Source of the DNA: JBBECE01 sp040881985 | Lineage (GTDB): Bacteria; Pseudomonadota; Alphaproteobacteria; Rhizobiales; Devosiaceae | DNA: 64,000 nt | Assembly: GCA_040881985.1 (NCBI GenBank) | Contig: JBBECE010000036.1 | Coordinates: 1-64,000 of the forward strand | Direction: 5' to 3' | In this document: positions 35,279 to 44,488 of the stretch, piece after piece | Layout of the letters: every line of letters starts with the position of its first letter | Numbering within the stretch: position 1 is the stretch's first letter | Position numbers and translations under genes: made by a program | Notes under the pieces: model-generated | Told to the model about the DNA's origin: nothing | Database searches by the model: none | What the model saw: only the letters and a program-made list of their open reading frames with translations

Positions 35279-37165
35279 ATGGCCGGCCTCCCCAGCAAGT
35301 CCAACCGGCCGGACCCCACCGGCCCGTTCAAATCGGCGGTGGGCGCGACGGTGCGGGCGATTGCCGGGGTGCGCGAACTTGAAGTTGCGTTCACCGCCGA
35401 CCGGCCGGTCCTGACCAAAGGCAAAGCCCGCCTCGCCTCGATCCCCCGCCAGCCGACCGCCCAAGATATCGCGGTCGCCCGCGGCCAGGGCGATTCGATG
35501 GCGATGCGGCTCGCCTGTCACGATGCCCGCACCCATCGCCGCTTCGCCCCGAAAGACGCCGACGCGCGCGCCGCGTTCGACGCGCTCGAACAGGCGCGAG
35601 TCGAATCGCTCGGCTGCCGGCGCCTGCCCGGCATGCGCGGCAATATCGGCTCAGCCATCGAGGACCGGCTGTTCCGCGCCAACCTCGGGGCGATCAGCGA
35701 TATCGGCGACGCCCCGCTCGCCGAGGCGCTGGGGCTGGTGCTGCGCGAAAAACTCACCGGCATGGCGATCCCGCCGAGCGGGGACCGGCTCGTCGGTTTC
35801 TGGCGCGCCGAGATCGAGACACGCGCCGGCACGGCGCTGGCGCGACTCGATCGCCTGCTCGACGATCAGGAAGCTTTCTCCCGCGGCGCTCGCGAGGTGT
35901 TGCGCGACCTCGACCTCGTCCCCGACGCCGATCCGTCGGAGGGCGACGGCGAGGAGGAGTCGGGCGAGGAGTCGAAATCCAACAAATCGACCGGCGACAG
36001 CCCCGACGGCGAAGAGAGCGAGACCGGGAGCGCCGAAGACGAGGCGAAATCGGGCGAGGCGCCGGGCGACGCCGACGAGACCGGCGAGGTCGACGGGCTC
36101 GACGCCGAGTGGGCCGAAACCGGGAAGGACGCCGGTGCCGAGACCGAAGGCGACGAACCCCCGCCGTCTCCGCCCGATAGCTCGTCTGCCCGCGACTACC
36201 GCAACCTGCCGGACTACAAGATTTTCACCACCCGGTTCGACGAGATCGTTTCGGCGAACCAGCTTTGCCCGCCCGAGGAACTCGACCAGCTCCGCGCCCT
36301 GCTCGACCGGCAGCTCGAGCATCTGGCCGGCGCCGTGGCGCGGCTCGCCAACAAGCTGCAGCGCCGGCTCCTCGCCCAGCAAAGCCGCCGTTGGGAATTC
36401 GACCTCGAAGAGGGCACGCTCGACGCCGCCCGTCTCACCCGCGTCGTCACCGACCCGCTCCAGCCGCTCTCGTTCAAGGCCGAGCGCGACACCGAGTTCC
36501 GCGATACGGTGGTGACGCTCTTGATCGACAATTCCGGCTCGATGCGCGGCCGGCCGATCACCATTGCGGCGATCTGCGGGGACATTCTCGCCCGCACCCT
36601 CGAACGCTGCGGAGTGAAAGTCGAAATTCTCGGCTTCACCACCCGCGCCTGGAAGGGCGGAAGGTCGCGCGAGGCCTGGATGCAAGCCGCCCGCCCCGCC
36701 AATCCGGGCCGCGTTAACGACATCCGCCACATCATCTACAAGAGCGCCGAGGAGCCCTGGCGGCACGCCAAGAAAAATCTCGGCTTGATGATGCGCGAAG
36801 GGCTGCTCAAGGAAAACATCGACGGCGAGGCACTGCTCTGGGCCCACAAGCGGCTCTTGGCCCGCCCCGAGAACCGCCGCATCCTGATGGTCATCTCCGA
36901 CGGAGCGCCAGTCGACGATTCGACCCAGTCGGTCAATCAAGGCAACTATCTCGAGAACCACCTGCGGTTCGTCGTCGAGGACATCGAGACCCGCTCGCCG
37001 GTGCAGCTCATCGCCATCGGCATCGGCCATGACGTGACCCGCTACTATCGCCGAGCCGTAACCCTGCTCGACGCCGACGAACTCGCCGGAGCGCTTACCG
37101 ACAACCTCGCGTCGCTCTTCGACGAGGAACCTTTCGCCCCGGTCCGCAGCCGGCGCGCCGGCTGA
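35279..37165 (+). CDS. cobT: Cobaltochelatase subunit CobT
   Basis: Partner of CobS in the ATP-driven CobNST cobaltochelatase. The protein has 628 aa: an N-terminal domain (DPTGPFKSAVGATVRAIAG), a very acidic Glu/Asp/Ser linker (about 220-300), and a C-terminal von Willebrand A domain starting near 410 with an intact MIDAS motif DNSGSMRG and later ISDGAPVDDST. CobT forms a ring on CobS resembling magnesium chelatase BchD. The 9-bp spacing to cobS marks one operon. The next gene starts on the A of its TGA stop. Confidence 0.97.
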   Translation: MAGLPSKSNRPDPTGPFKSAVGATVRAIAGVRELEVAFTADRPVLTKGKARLASIPRQPTAQDIAVARGQGDSMAMRLACHDARTHRRFAPKDADARAAFDALEQARVESLGCRRLPGMRGNIGSAIEDRLFRANLGAISDIGDAPLAEALGLVLREKLTGMAIPPSGDRLVGFWRAEIETRAGTALARLDRLLDDQEAFSRGAREVLRDLDLVPDADPSEGDGEEESGEESKSNKSTGDSPDGEESETGSAEDEAKSGEAPGDADETGEVDGLDAEWAETGKDAGAETEGDEPPPSPPDSSSARDYRNLPDYKIFTTRFDEIVSANQLCPPEELDQLRALLDRQLEHLAGAVARLANKLQRRLLAQQSRRWEFDLEEGTLDAARLTRVVTDPLQPLSFKAERDTEFRDTVVTLLIDNSGSMRGRPITIAAICGDILARTLERCGVKVEILGFTTRAWKGGRSREAWMQAARPANPGRVNDIRHIIYKSAEEPWRHAKKNLGLMMREGLLKENIDGEALLWAHKRLLARPENRRILMVISDGAPVDDSTQSVNQGNYLENHLRFVVEDIETRSPVQLIAIGIGHDVTRYYRRAVTLLDADELAGALTDNLASLFDEEPFAPVRSRRAG

Positions 37166-38157
37166 TGCGAACTCCCCTCACCCTGGCCCTGGCGCTAACG
37201 ATGCTCACGGCTATGCCCGTGCCCGCCGCCGAGATCGAAATCGTCTCCCGGCCGATCGCCAGCTTCGGCGGCGCGGCGGTCGGCGAGCCGGTCGAGAAAC
37301 TTATCTGGCGCGGCGGGCTGGAACTCTCCTCGACCGATCCGGATTTCGGCGGGCTCTCCGATCTCGCCTTCACCGGCGCCGAGGGCGAGCTGGTGATGGT
37401 CTCCGACAGCGGTTATTTCGTCTCGGCGCGCTTGATCGCCGACGCGGCTGGCACGCCCATGGCACTGGCCGGTGGAAGGATCGACTCCATCCGGGATTCG
37501 AGCGGCCGGAACCTCCCCACGCCGTTCTCGCGCGACGCCGAGGCGGCCTCGGTCATCCTGCGCGACGGCGTTCCCGCCGCCCTGCGCATAGGTTTCGAAA
37601 ACCTGACCCGCGTCGCCGACTACGACCTCGTCAACGGACGGCCCGAGGGACCCGCCCGCGAAGTCGCGATCCCCGACTGGCTGAGCCGCACCCGCACCAA
37701 CGAGGCCCTTGAGGCGCTCTGCATCGCCACGCCCGCCTCCCCGGTTGCCGGCTCGACGTTGCTGATCACCGAAAATGTCGAGGCCGACGACGGCACCAGT
37801 GCCGCTTTCATGCTCGGCCGGCAAGATCGCGGCCCGGTTAGCGTCACCCGCAGCCCCGGCCTCAGCCCAACCGCCTGCGCCTTCGGCCCGGACGGCGAGC
37901 TCTATATCCTCGAGCGCGGCATCGCGCTCTTCTCTTTCCGCATGCAGCTGCGGCGGGTGCCGGCCGCCGCCATTGCCCCCGGCGCGACCCTTGACGGCGA
38001 AGTCCTGCTTGGCGCCGCGGGCGGGGAAATCGACAATATGGAGGGACTGACGGCAACGGTCGGCGCCGAAGGCGAAACGGTTTTGACGCTCCTCTCCGAC
38101 AACAATTTCAACGACTGGGAACGGACCCTGCTCTTGCAGTTCTCGGTGCCGCGCTAG
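37165..38157 (+). CDS. Esterase-like activity of phytase family protein, secreted
   Basis: Protein of 330 aa with a signal peptide (MRTPLTLALALTMLTAMPVPAAEI) and a beta-propeller-like body: GGLSDLAFTGAEGELVMVSD, SDSGYFVSARL, NEALEALCIATPA and NMEGLTATVGAEGETVLTLL, the repeating pattern of the phytase/esterase-like domain family. The exact substrate is unknown. Its ATG begins on the last base of the cobT TGA, so it is co-translated with cobT although no B12 function is known. The 3' end overlaps the transporter gene on the opposite strand by 4 bp. Confidence 0.85.
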   Translation: MRTPLTLALALTMLTAMPVPAAEIEIVSRPIASFGGAAVGEPVEKLIWRGGLELSSTDPDFGGLSDLAFTGAEGELVMVSDSGYFVSARLIADAAGTPMALAGGRIDSIRDSSGRNLPTPFSRDAEAASVILRDGVPAALRIGFENLTRVADYDLVNGRPEGPAREVAIPDWLSRTRTNEALEALCIATPASPVAGSTLLITENVEADDGTSAAFMLGRQDRGPVSVTRSPGLSPTACAFGPDGELYILERGIALFSFRMQLRRVPAAAIAPGATLDGEVLLGAAGGEIDNMEGLTATVGAEGETVLTLLSDNNFNDWERTLLLQFSVPR

Positions 38158-38792
38158 GCGCGCCCCGCAAGCACCCGATCCTCGATCAGCCGCCGCAGCG
38201 CCCCGTAGGGCGCCAGCATTGCCAGCGCCATCAAGAGTTTGACGATGAAGTCGCCGGCGGCGAGCGACACCCAGAGCGGGGTCTCCCCGCCGACCGACAG
38301 AAAGCTCACCGTCAAGCCCAGCGAGCCGTCGGGGGTGTTGAACAAGGCGTCGATCCCGGCGAAGGCCGGCGCGAAGGCGATGCCGAAAAAGATCAGAGTG
38401 TCGAGCGCCGACGACACCAGCGAGGAATAGAGCGGCGCCTGCCACCACGGGCTGCGCCGCAACCGGTCAAAGATCGAAATATCGAGGAATTGCGCAATCA
38501 AAAACGCCGAGCCTGAGGCGAGCGCAATGCGCGGGGTGGCGAGCGCAATCGACAGCACGACCGCGATCGCAAAGCCCGCGATCACCACCCATCGCGCTCC
38601 GGCAGGACCGAAATGCCGATTGGTCAGATCGCCAACGAGGAACGCCACCGGATAGGTGAACGCGCTCCAGGTCAGCGTCTCCCCGAGATCGACCCCGAAA
38701 AGCGCGACGGCGACCGGATATTGAACAAGGAAATTGGAAGCCGCGATGACCGCGACCATGGCCGCGACCGCTACCGCAAGGCGAGCGAGCAT
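38154..38792 (-). CDS. Queuosine precursor transporter (YhhQ/VUT family)
   Basis: Integral membrane protein of 212 aa with about six helices, e.g. LAVAVAAMVAVIAASNFLVQ, AFLIAQFLDISIFDRLR and LVSSALDTLIFFGIAFAPAF. The FTYPVAFLVGDLTNRHFG segment with Thr-Asn-Arg and the AQFLDI/SSALDT helices are hallmarks of the family (DUF165), which imports preQ0 or related 7-deazaguanines for tRNA modification. The start at 38792 gives the full first helix. rpmB lies 70 bp upstream on the same strand. Confidence 0.9.
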   Translation of the reverse strand: MLARLAVAVAAMVAVIAASNFLVQYPVAVALFGVDLGETLTWSAFTYPVAFLVGDLTNRHFGPAGARWVVIAGFAIAVVLSIALATPRIALASGSAFLIAQFLDISIFDRLRRSPWWQAPLYSSLVSSALDTLIFFGIAFAPAFAGIDALFNTPDGSLGLTVSFLSVGGETPLWVSLAAGDFIVKLLMALAMLAPYGALRRLIEDRVLAGRA

Positions 38793-38861
38793 GAAATGCT
38801 CTCCTCTGAGAACCCGCCAACCGGCATCAGACCGGCGCGGGACAAATCCCCTGAACCTCGA

Positions 38862-39152
38862 TCAGGCCGCAGCGGTGAGTGCGTGTCGGACCTGCTTCTT
38901 CAGCGCCAATGCGCGCTTCGACAGGTCGGCATCGGCCGCCTTCAGGAGGAAGGCGTCAAGCCCGCCGCGATGCTCGACGCTGCGCAACGCATTCGCCGAG
39001 ATTCGCATCCTGATCGAGGTACCGAGTACATCCGAGAGCAGAGTCACCGAGACGAGGTGCGGCCGGAATTTGCGCCGCGTCCGGTTGAGCGCGTGGCTGA
39101 CCTTGTTGCCGCTCATCACGCCCTTGCCGGTAAGCTCGCAACGCCGTGCCAT
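38862..39152 (-). CDS. rpmB: 50S ribosomal protein L28
   Basis: Ribosomal protein of 96 aa beginning MARRCELTGKGVMSGNKVSH, then RRKFRPHLVSVTLLSD and RMRISANALRSVEHRGGLDAFLL, which is the alphaproteobacterial L28. The start at 39152 is fixed by the invariant MARRCEL; a frame extending to 39410 is not translated. No paired CxxC is present, so it is the zinc-free form. Confidence 0.97.
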   Translation of the reverse strand: MARRCELTGKGVMSGNKVSHALNRTRRKFRPHLVSVTLLSDVLGTSIRMRISANALRSVEHRGGLDAFLLKAADADLSKRALALKKQVRHALTAAA

Positions 39153-39408
39153 GATCGCGTGTCCTGTCGTCAAAGCCGGACCCCTGGGCAATCGCTGCGC
39201 CCCGGCGGTCCGGTGGTGGCTGAATTCCGCGCTTGGATAGAGCGGCCAAGCCTGCCCGTCAAGGGTTGGCGGGGTACGCCCTGGCACCTTGCAACCACCG
39301 GTCCGAACGGCCAATCTGCCCGCCGCAGGCGATTCGCCGCGGGCGGGAGGGGCCCTTCTCGCCGCATTTCGGGAGCGAGCATCAGTCTTGGCCGTCTCAT
39401 CGCGCGCC

Positions 39409-40197
39409 ATGAGCCGCGCTTACCCAACTCTCCTGATCGCGGTCCTTGCCCCCCTGCTGCCGACGGACGCCGCCGCCGCGCCCTTCTTCGTCACCGGCTC
39501 CTATGTGATCACGCTGCGCGGCATCAACATCGCCGAGGCCGAAATCGGGTTTTCGGACGACGGCGAGACCTATCGGGTGGCGATCAACGGCACCGTCGCG
39601 GGCGTCGCAACGCTGGTGGCCAGCGGCACCGCTTCGCTCAGTTCGGCCGGACGCAGCCGGCCAGGCGGGCTCCTCAGCGACAGCTTTTCGCTGATGACCC
39701 GCACCGAGGTCGAAACCTTCTCTCTCGGCTACGAGGCGCGCAACGGACGGGTGACCTCCGAAATGGTCAACCCGCCTTTGCCGGCCGAAGCCGACCGGGT
39801 GCCGGTGGTGGCGAGCCACCGCATCGGGATCAACGATCCGATCGCCGCCTTCCTGCTCAGGGCCGACGATCTGCAACCCGCCCTCTGCATCCGCACTCTC
39901 AAGGTCTATACCGGCATCGAGCGTTACGACATGGACCTCTCGTATCTGGCGAACCAGGTCGCGACCTCGACCCGTACCGGCTATCAGGGCCCGGTGATCC
40001 TTTGCTCGATCCGCTACCGGCCGATCTCCGGCCATTTCGTCAATTCGGAATCGACCGCCTATCTCGCCCGGTCGGAGCGGTTCCTGATCTGGTACGCTCC
40101 GCTCGGGACCACCGGCTTCGTCTTTCCCTATCGAATGATCATGGGCACTGCCTTCGGCGACCTGTCGATGGTGCTGACCGGCCTCGAAGGCGTCTGA
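39409..40197 (+). CDS. DUF3108 domain-containing periplasmic protein
   Basis: Predicted 262 aa with a signal peptide (AYPTLLIAVLAPLLPTDAAAA) followed by the DUF3108 core: GSYVITLRGINIAEAEIGF, the beta-strand repeat VATLVASGTASLSSAG, and a C-terminal WYAPLGTTGFVFPYRMIMGTAFGDLSM-type ending. The function is unknown; the family resembles lipid- or LPS-binding periplasmic barrels. The start MSRAYP at 39409 is chosen for the signal sequence, although the Shine-Dalgarno is poor. Divergent from rpmB by 256 bp. Confidence 0.82.
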   Translation: MSRAYPTLLIAVLAPLLPTDAAAAPFFVTGSYVITLRGINIAEAEIGFSDDGETYRVAINGTVAGVATLVASGTASLSSAGRSRPGGLLSDSFSLMTRTEVETFSLGYEARNGRVTSEMVNPPLPAEADRVPVVASHRIGINDPIAAFLLRADDLQPALCIRTLKVYTGIERYDMDLSYLANQVATSTRTGYQGPVILCSIRYRPISGHFVNSESTAYLARSERFLIWYAPLGTTGFVFPYRMIMGTAFGDLSMVLTGLEGV

Positions 40198-40615
40198 AGC
40201 ACGCCTCGAGCTGGCGTCGCCGTGCCGTTCCGGCACGTCAACTGGTCTTTTGCCAACAAGACGGTGCAATGCCCCCAGCCGCCGGAGCCTGATAGATTAA
40301 TCGCGCCGGGACGACCGTCGCTGACGCCGTTCACCGGTCAGCAACGAACGGCTTGAATTTACCCGAACGCAACCAAGATGAACGGAAATGGCCCGGTGCG
40401 GCTCCAAAATATCGCGTCGCGTCGGGTGATTGCGGTGCGCGCCCCACTTCACTACCACATAGGGTGGTGAACAGGACCGGATTGCCAACTTCGCAGCGAT
40501 TCGGTCCGAGTTTGTTCTTGGTTCGTATCAGAAGTGAATCCAGCCGGGCGAAACCGGCATCGTCCTGTCCCCGTTCGGGACAATCCCCCGCCCGGTCCTG
40601 AGATAAGGACGACCA
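40198..40615. other. Intergenic region upstream of the SUV3-like helicase gene
   Basis: No gene is supported here. The base composition is visibly less GC-rich than the flanks between about 40290 and 40540. It holds a perfect 7-bp hairpin at 40221-40237 (CGTGCCG, TTC, CGGCACG) just after the DUF3108 stop, a weaker one at 40566-40582 (TGTCCC, 5-nt loop, GGGACA), and a small inverted repeat ACCAC/GTGGT near 40452. None has a T-run. The helicase promoter must lie here; no strong hexamer pair was found. Confidence 0.5.
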
Positions 40616-43534
40616 ATGCGCCCCTTCCCGGCCGCCTCGCCCCAGATCAAGGCGATTCTAGGCCCCACCAACACCGGCAAGACCTGGTTCGCCGTCGAAC
40701 GCCTGCTGGCGCATCGCTCGGGACTGATCGGCTTGCCGCTCCGGCTGCTCGCCCGCGAGGTCTATCAAACGATGGTTCGCCATGCCGGGGCCGACCAGGT
40801 GGCGCTGGTGACCGGGGAGGAGCGGATCGTCCCCGCCCGGGCGCGCTATTGGGTCGCCACCGTCGAGGCCATGCCGGCGGGGCTGCAGGTCGAATGCCTC
40901 GCCGTCGACGAAATCCAGACCGCCACCCATCTCGACCGCGGCCATGTCTTTACCGACCGCATTCTCAACGCCCGCGGCAGCCACGAAACGCTGCTCCTCG
41001 GTGCCGGCACCATGGCCCCGATCATCCGCAAGCTCTTGCCCGCGGCCGAGATCATCACTCGCCCGCGCCTCTCCGAGCTTATCTATGCCGGCTCGAAGAA
41101 AATCACCCGCCAGCCGCGCCGCGCCGCCATCGTCGCCTTCTCGGCCGCCGAGGTCTACGCCATCGCCGAGCTGATCCGCCGCCAGCGCGGCGGGGCAGCG
41201 GTGGTGATGGGGGCGCTGAGCCCGCGCACCCGCAACGCCCAGGTCAGGCTCTTCGAGAGCCACGAAGTCGATTTTCTGGTGGCGACCGACGCCATCGGCA
41301 TGGGGCTCAATCTCGACATCGGCCACGTCGCTTTCTCCAGCGACCGCAAATTCGACGGCCATCAATGGCGCTCGCTCACCCCGGCCGAGCTCGGCCAGAT
41401 CGCCGGGCGCGCCGGCCGCCACACAACTAACGGCACCTTCGGGGTGACAGGGGAGGCCGAGGGGTTCGACGAGGAGACCGTCGAGCGCCTCGAAACTCAC
41501 AATTTCGAGCCGGTGCGCACCCTGCAGTGGCGATCGACCGATCTCGATTTTGCCTCGCTCGAGGCGCTGAATGCGAGCCTCGAGGCGACCCCCGCCGACC
41601 CGGCGCTCACCCGCATTCCGATGGTTACCGACCAGCTGGCGCTCACCCAGTTGATGCGCCGGGAGGTCGCGGCGCTCGCCGATGGTCCCGAAGCGGTCAA
41701 ACTCGCTTGGGCCTGCTGCCAGATTCCCGACTATCGGGAGATCTCCCCGGCGCTGCATGCCGACATCGTCGCGGCGATTTTCGGCGACCTGCGGCGGTCG
41801 GGCCGCCTCAACGAGGACTGGATTGCCGAGCAAGTCCGCTTCTGCGACAATGTGAACGGAGAGATCGACACCCTCTCCAACCGGATCAAGCAGATCCGGA
41901 CTTGGACGTTTGTCGCCAACCGCAAAGACTGGCTGAGGGATCCTGCGCACTGGCGCGATACCACCCGTGACATCGAAGACCGCCTCTCCGACGCTCTGCA
42001 TGAGAAACTCACTCAGCGTTTCGTTGACCGGCGCACGTCGTTGCTCATGCGCCATCTCCGGGACCGCGCCGTGAGCGACCCCGAAATCAACGATAAGGGC
42101 GAGGTCTCTCTCGAGGGTCATCTGATCGGCGCCATTGAGGGTTTCCGCTTTTCGCTCGCCCGGCTCGAGGGCGAAGCCGACAGCCGCCAGCTGCAGTCCG
42201 CCGCCAGCGCCGCCATCGCTCCCGAAATCCGCCTCCGCGCCGAAAAGGTCGCGGATGCCCCCAACGACGAATTCGTCCTCGGGGCCGACGGCTATCTGCG
42301 CTGGCGCGGCGACATCATCGCCGACCTCGCCGAGGGCAATGAGCTGTTGACCCCGCGTCTGGTGGTGCTCGCCGACGAGAGCCTTACCGGCCCCGATCTC
42401 GAGCGGGTCCTCGACCGGCTCAATCTTTGGCTTCGCCATACGATCAACACCGTGCTCGAACCGCTCATCGCGCTGCGCGAGCCGGCCGAACTCGACGGCA
42501 CCGCGCGGGGCGTTGCCTTTCGCCTGAGCGAGGCGCTTGGCGTTCTGCCGCGCGCCCAGGTCGCCGACGACGTCAAGTCGCTTGATCAAGACGTGCGCGG
42601 CAAGATGCGCAAGATGGGCGTCAAGTTCGGCGCCCATCACCTCTACCTGCCGGGGCTTCTGAAGCCGGCCCCGCGCGAGCTGGCCTTGATCCTGTGGGCA
42701 CTGAAGCACGGCGGGGTCCGCCAGCCGGGCGTCTCCGATCTGCCGCATGCGGTCCTGTCGGGCCGCACCTCGATCGAGGTCGACCCGGGCTTCAATCCCC
42801 GCCTCTACGAGCTCGCCGGCTTCAAGCTCGCCGGCAAACGCGCCGTGCGCGTCGACATTCTGGAGCGCCTCGCCGATATCATCCGCCCGCTCATCGCCTT
42901 CAATCCTCCCAAGGCGGAGGGCCCGGCCCCGATCGGGGCGGCCGATGGCGCCGGCTTCCGGGTGACCGTCGAGATGACCTCGCTGCTGGGCTGCGCCGGG
43001 GAAGAGTTCTCCTCGGTCCTTTCTTCCCTCGGCTACCGCGTCAAGCGCACCCCGATCGAGCCAAAAGAAGCGGATCCCCCGGTCAGGACCGCCTCCTTGT
43101 CCGAACCCGCCCCCGACGGCCCCATTACCGAGCCTGCCGCCGCCCCCGCCCCCGATGGGCTTGCCGAGGCGGCCACGGTAGCGATCGAGGCGCCGGCCGA
43201 GCCGAAGTTCGATGAAATCTGGTCGCCCGCGCCCCGCCGGACCCATCGGCCTGAAAGAAGGGCGGGCAATGAGGTCAAGCGCCCGCACAAGCAGCCCGGC
43301 GCCCCCCGCCAGCCTGCCTCCGCTCCGCGCGAGAGGCCAGATGACCAGCCGCGCCTCGCCAAGGGCAAGCCCGAGGACCGTCGGCCCGACCGCGGCAACG
43401 GCCAGCGCGGCGACCGCAAACCCGACCGGGACACCAAGCCCGACCGCGGCAAGCGCCCCGAGCCAAAATACGATCCGGATTCGCCCTTTGCGGCCCTCGC
43501 CGCGCTGCGCGACGGCGCAACATCCCGCAAGTGA
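40616..43534 (+). CDS. SUV3-like DEAD-family RNA helicase
   Basis: Protein of 972 aa. The helicase core has Walker A GPTNTGKT (16-23), DEIQ as motif II (about 99) and QIAGRAGR as motif VI (about 261), plus VVMGALSPRTRNAQVRLFES as motif IV region. GPTNTGKT and DEIQ are the signature of SUV3, the mitochondrial degradosome helicase of alphaproteobacterial origin. The middle is helical; the last ~110 residues are Arg/Lys/Pro/Asp-rich and probably disordered, likely contacting RNA. The stop overlaps the start of the S4 protein (GTGA). Confidence 0.93.
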   Translation: MRPFPAASPQIKAILGPTNTGKTWFAVERLLAHRSGLIGLPLRLLAREVYQTMVRHAGADQVALVTGEERIVPARARYWVATVEAMPAGLQVECLAVDEIQTATHLDRGHVFTDRILNARGSHETLLLGAGTMAPIIRKLLPAAEIITRPRLSELIYAGSKKITRQPRRAAIVAFSAAEVYAIAELIRRQRGGAAVVMGALSPRTRNAQVRLFESHEVDFLVATDAIGMGLNLDIGHVAFSSDRKFDGHQWRSLTPAELGQIAGRAGRHTTNGTFGVTGEAEGFDEETVERLETHNFEPVRTLQWRSTDLDFASLEALNASLEATPADPALTRIPMVTDQLALTQLMRREVAALADGPEAVKLAWACCQIPDYREISPALHADIVAAIFGDLRRSGRLNEDWIAEQVRFCDNVNGEIDTLSNRIKQIRTWTFVANRKDWLRDPAHWRDTTRDIEDRLSDALHEKLTQRFVDRRTSLLMRHLRDRAVSDPEINDKGEVSLEGHLIGAIEGFRFSLARLEGEADSRQLQSAASAAIAPEIRLRAEKVADAPNDEFVLGADGYLRWRGDIIADLAEGNELLTPRLVVLADESLTGPDLERVLDRLNLWLRHTINTVLEPLIALREPAELDGTARGVAFRLSEALGVLPRAQVADDVKSLDQDVRGKMRKMGVKFGAHHLYLPGLLKPAPRELALILWALKHGGVRQPGVSDLPHAVLSGRTSIEVDPGFNPRLYELAGFKLAGKRAVRVDILERLADIIRPLIAFNPPKAEGPAPIGAADGAGFRVTVEMTSLLGCAGEEFSSVLSSLGYRVKRTPIEPKEADPPVRTASLSEPAPDGPITEPAAAPAPDGLAEAATVAIEAPAEPKFDEIWSPAPRRTHRPERRAGNEVKRPHKQPGAPRQPASAPRERPDDQPRLAKGKPEDRRPDRGNGQRGDRKPDRDTKPDRGKRPEPKYDPDSPFAALAALRDGATSRK

Positions 43535-43941
43535 GCCTTCCCTCCCAGCGCCTCGACAAATGGCTCTGGTTCACCCGCTGTGCCCGCACCCGCGGCGCCA
43601 CCCAAAGGCTGATCGGGGACGGCCGCGTCCGCCGTAACGGCGAGCGAGTCACCGGGAACGCCGACTTTGTCCGGCCGGGCGATGTGCTGACGCTCAGCCT
43701 TTCCGGCAGCATCCGCATTCTGAAGGTCAAGGCGCTCGCAGAGCGGCGCGGCAATGCCGCAGCCGCGTCCGCCCTCTTCGAGGATCTCTCTCCGGTTTTG
43801 CCGCGCGCCGGGCGACCGCTGACCGCCTTCGAGCAAGCGATCCGCCCGAGAGGCGCAGGGAGGCCGACCAAGCGCGACCGCCGCCTGACCGACCGGCTGC
43901 GCGCCGACCCGCGCAAGAGCGTTTCGAGCCGCGACCGCTAG
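43531..43941 (+). CDS. S4 domain RNA-binding protein (Hsp15-like)
   Basis: Protein of 136 aa. Residues ~1-65 form an S4 fold (QRLDKWLWFTRCARTRGATQ, GRVRRNGERV, RPGDVLTLSL) as in ribosome-associated Hsp15, which rescues 50S subunits with stalled peptidyl-tRNA. The C-terminal part is Arg/Ala-rich and basic. The GTG start at 43531 overlaps the helicase TGA by 4 bp, linking two RNA-binding proteins in one transcript. Confidence 0.93.
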   Translation: MSLPSQRLDKWLWFTRCARTRGATQRLIGDGRVRRNGERVTGNADFVRPGDVLTLSLSGSIRILKVKALAERRGNAAAASALFEDLSPVLPRAGRPLTAFEQAIRPRGAGRPTKRDRRLTDRLRADPRKSVSSRDR

Positions 43942-44057
43942 GCGCACATCGGTTCCCCGGGGCGCGCTTGAAGTCGCACCCAAAAGCGTCTAGCAACCAC
44001 CCCGGTTGCCCGGGCCAACCCGCCCCGACCCGACCCCAGACGGCCAGGACCTCTAGC

Positions 44058-44396
44058 ATGACCTATGTCGTCAATGAGAAATGCATCAAGTGCAAATACA
44101 TGGACTGCGTCGAGGTCTGTCCGGTCGATTGCTTCTATGAGGGCGACAACATGCTCGTCATCCATCCCGACGAATGCATCGATTGCGGGGTTTGCGAACC
44201 GGAATGCCCGGTCGACGCCATTAAGCCGGACACCGAGCCGGGGCTCGAAACCTGGCTCGAGGTCAACGCTAAATTCGCCTCCGTCTGGCCCAATATCACC
44301 GAAAAGCGCGACCCGCCGCCCGACGCCAAGCAATTCGAGGACGTCGAGGGCAAATTCGCCAAATATTTTTCCGAGGCCCCCGGCCAGGGGGACTGA
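44058..44396 (+). CDS. fdxA: Seven-iron ferredoxin FdxA
   Basis: Electron carrier of 112 aa with one [3Fe-4S] and one [4Fe-4S] cluster. Cysteines fall at 9, 17 and 50 (3Fe site) and 21, 40, 43 and 46 (4Fe site), matching the spacing of Azotobacter ferredoxin I shifted by one. The sequence MTYVVNEKCIKCKYMDCVEV is typical. The ATG at 44058 is required for this; earlier in-frame codons are not ferredoxin-like. It follows the S4 gene by 116 bp. Confidence 0.97.
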   Translation: MTYVVNEKCIKCKYMDCVEVCPVDCFYEGDNMLVIHPDECIDCGVCEPECPVDAIKPDTEPGLETWLEVNAKFASVWPNITEKRDPPPDAKQFEDVEGKFAKYFSEAPGQGD

Positions 44397-44453
44397 TCCG
44401 GGCCGTCGCGGATGGGGTTCAAGGCCCAGCGTTAACGCTTTGATTCGCCAATT

Positions 44454-44482
44454 TTGATTTTGGCCGAATTGTGTGCTATGGT
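44454..44482 (+). promoter_or_regulatory. Promoter-like pair between fdxA and carD
   Basis: TTGATT (44454-44459) and TATGGT (44477-44482) are separated by exactly 17 bp in an AT-rich patch. Predicted transcription starts near 44489, only ~50 nt before a strong terminator. A perfect 12-bp palindrome AGCGTTAACGCT lies just upstream at 44429-44440. Confidence 0.5.
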
Positions 44483-44488
44483 GCCAAT

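Noticed and set aside
35651..37030. Long frame (459 codons) antisense to cobT
   Set aside because: An effect of high GC at third positions; the cobT strand carries the true VWA/MIDAS motif.
40658..43288. Very long frame (876 codons) antisense to the SUV3-like helicase
   Set aside because: The helicase strand shows all motifs; the antisense product is repetitive Gly/Arg/Asp without known domain.
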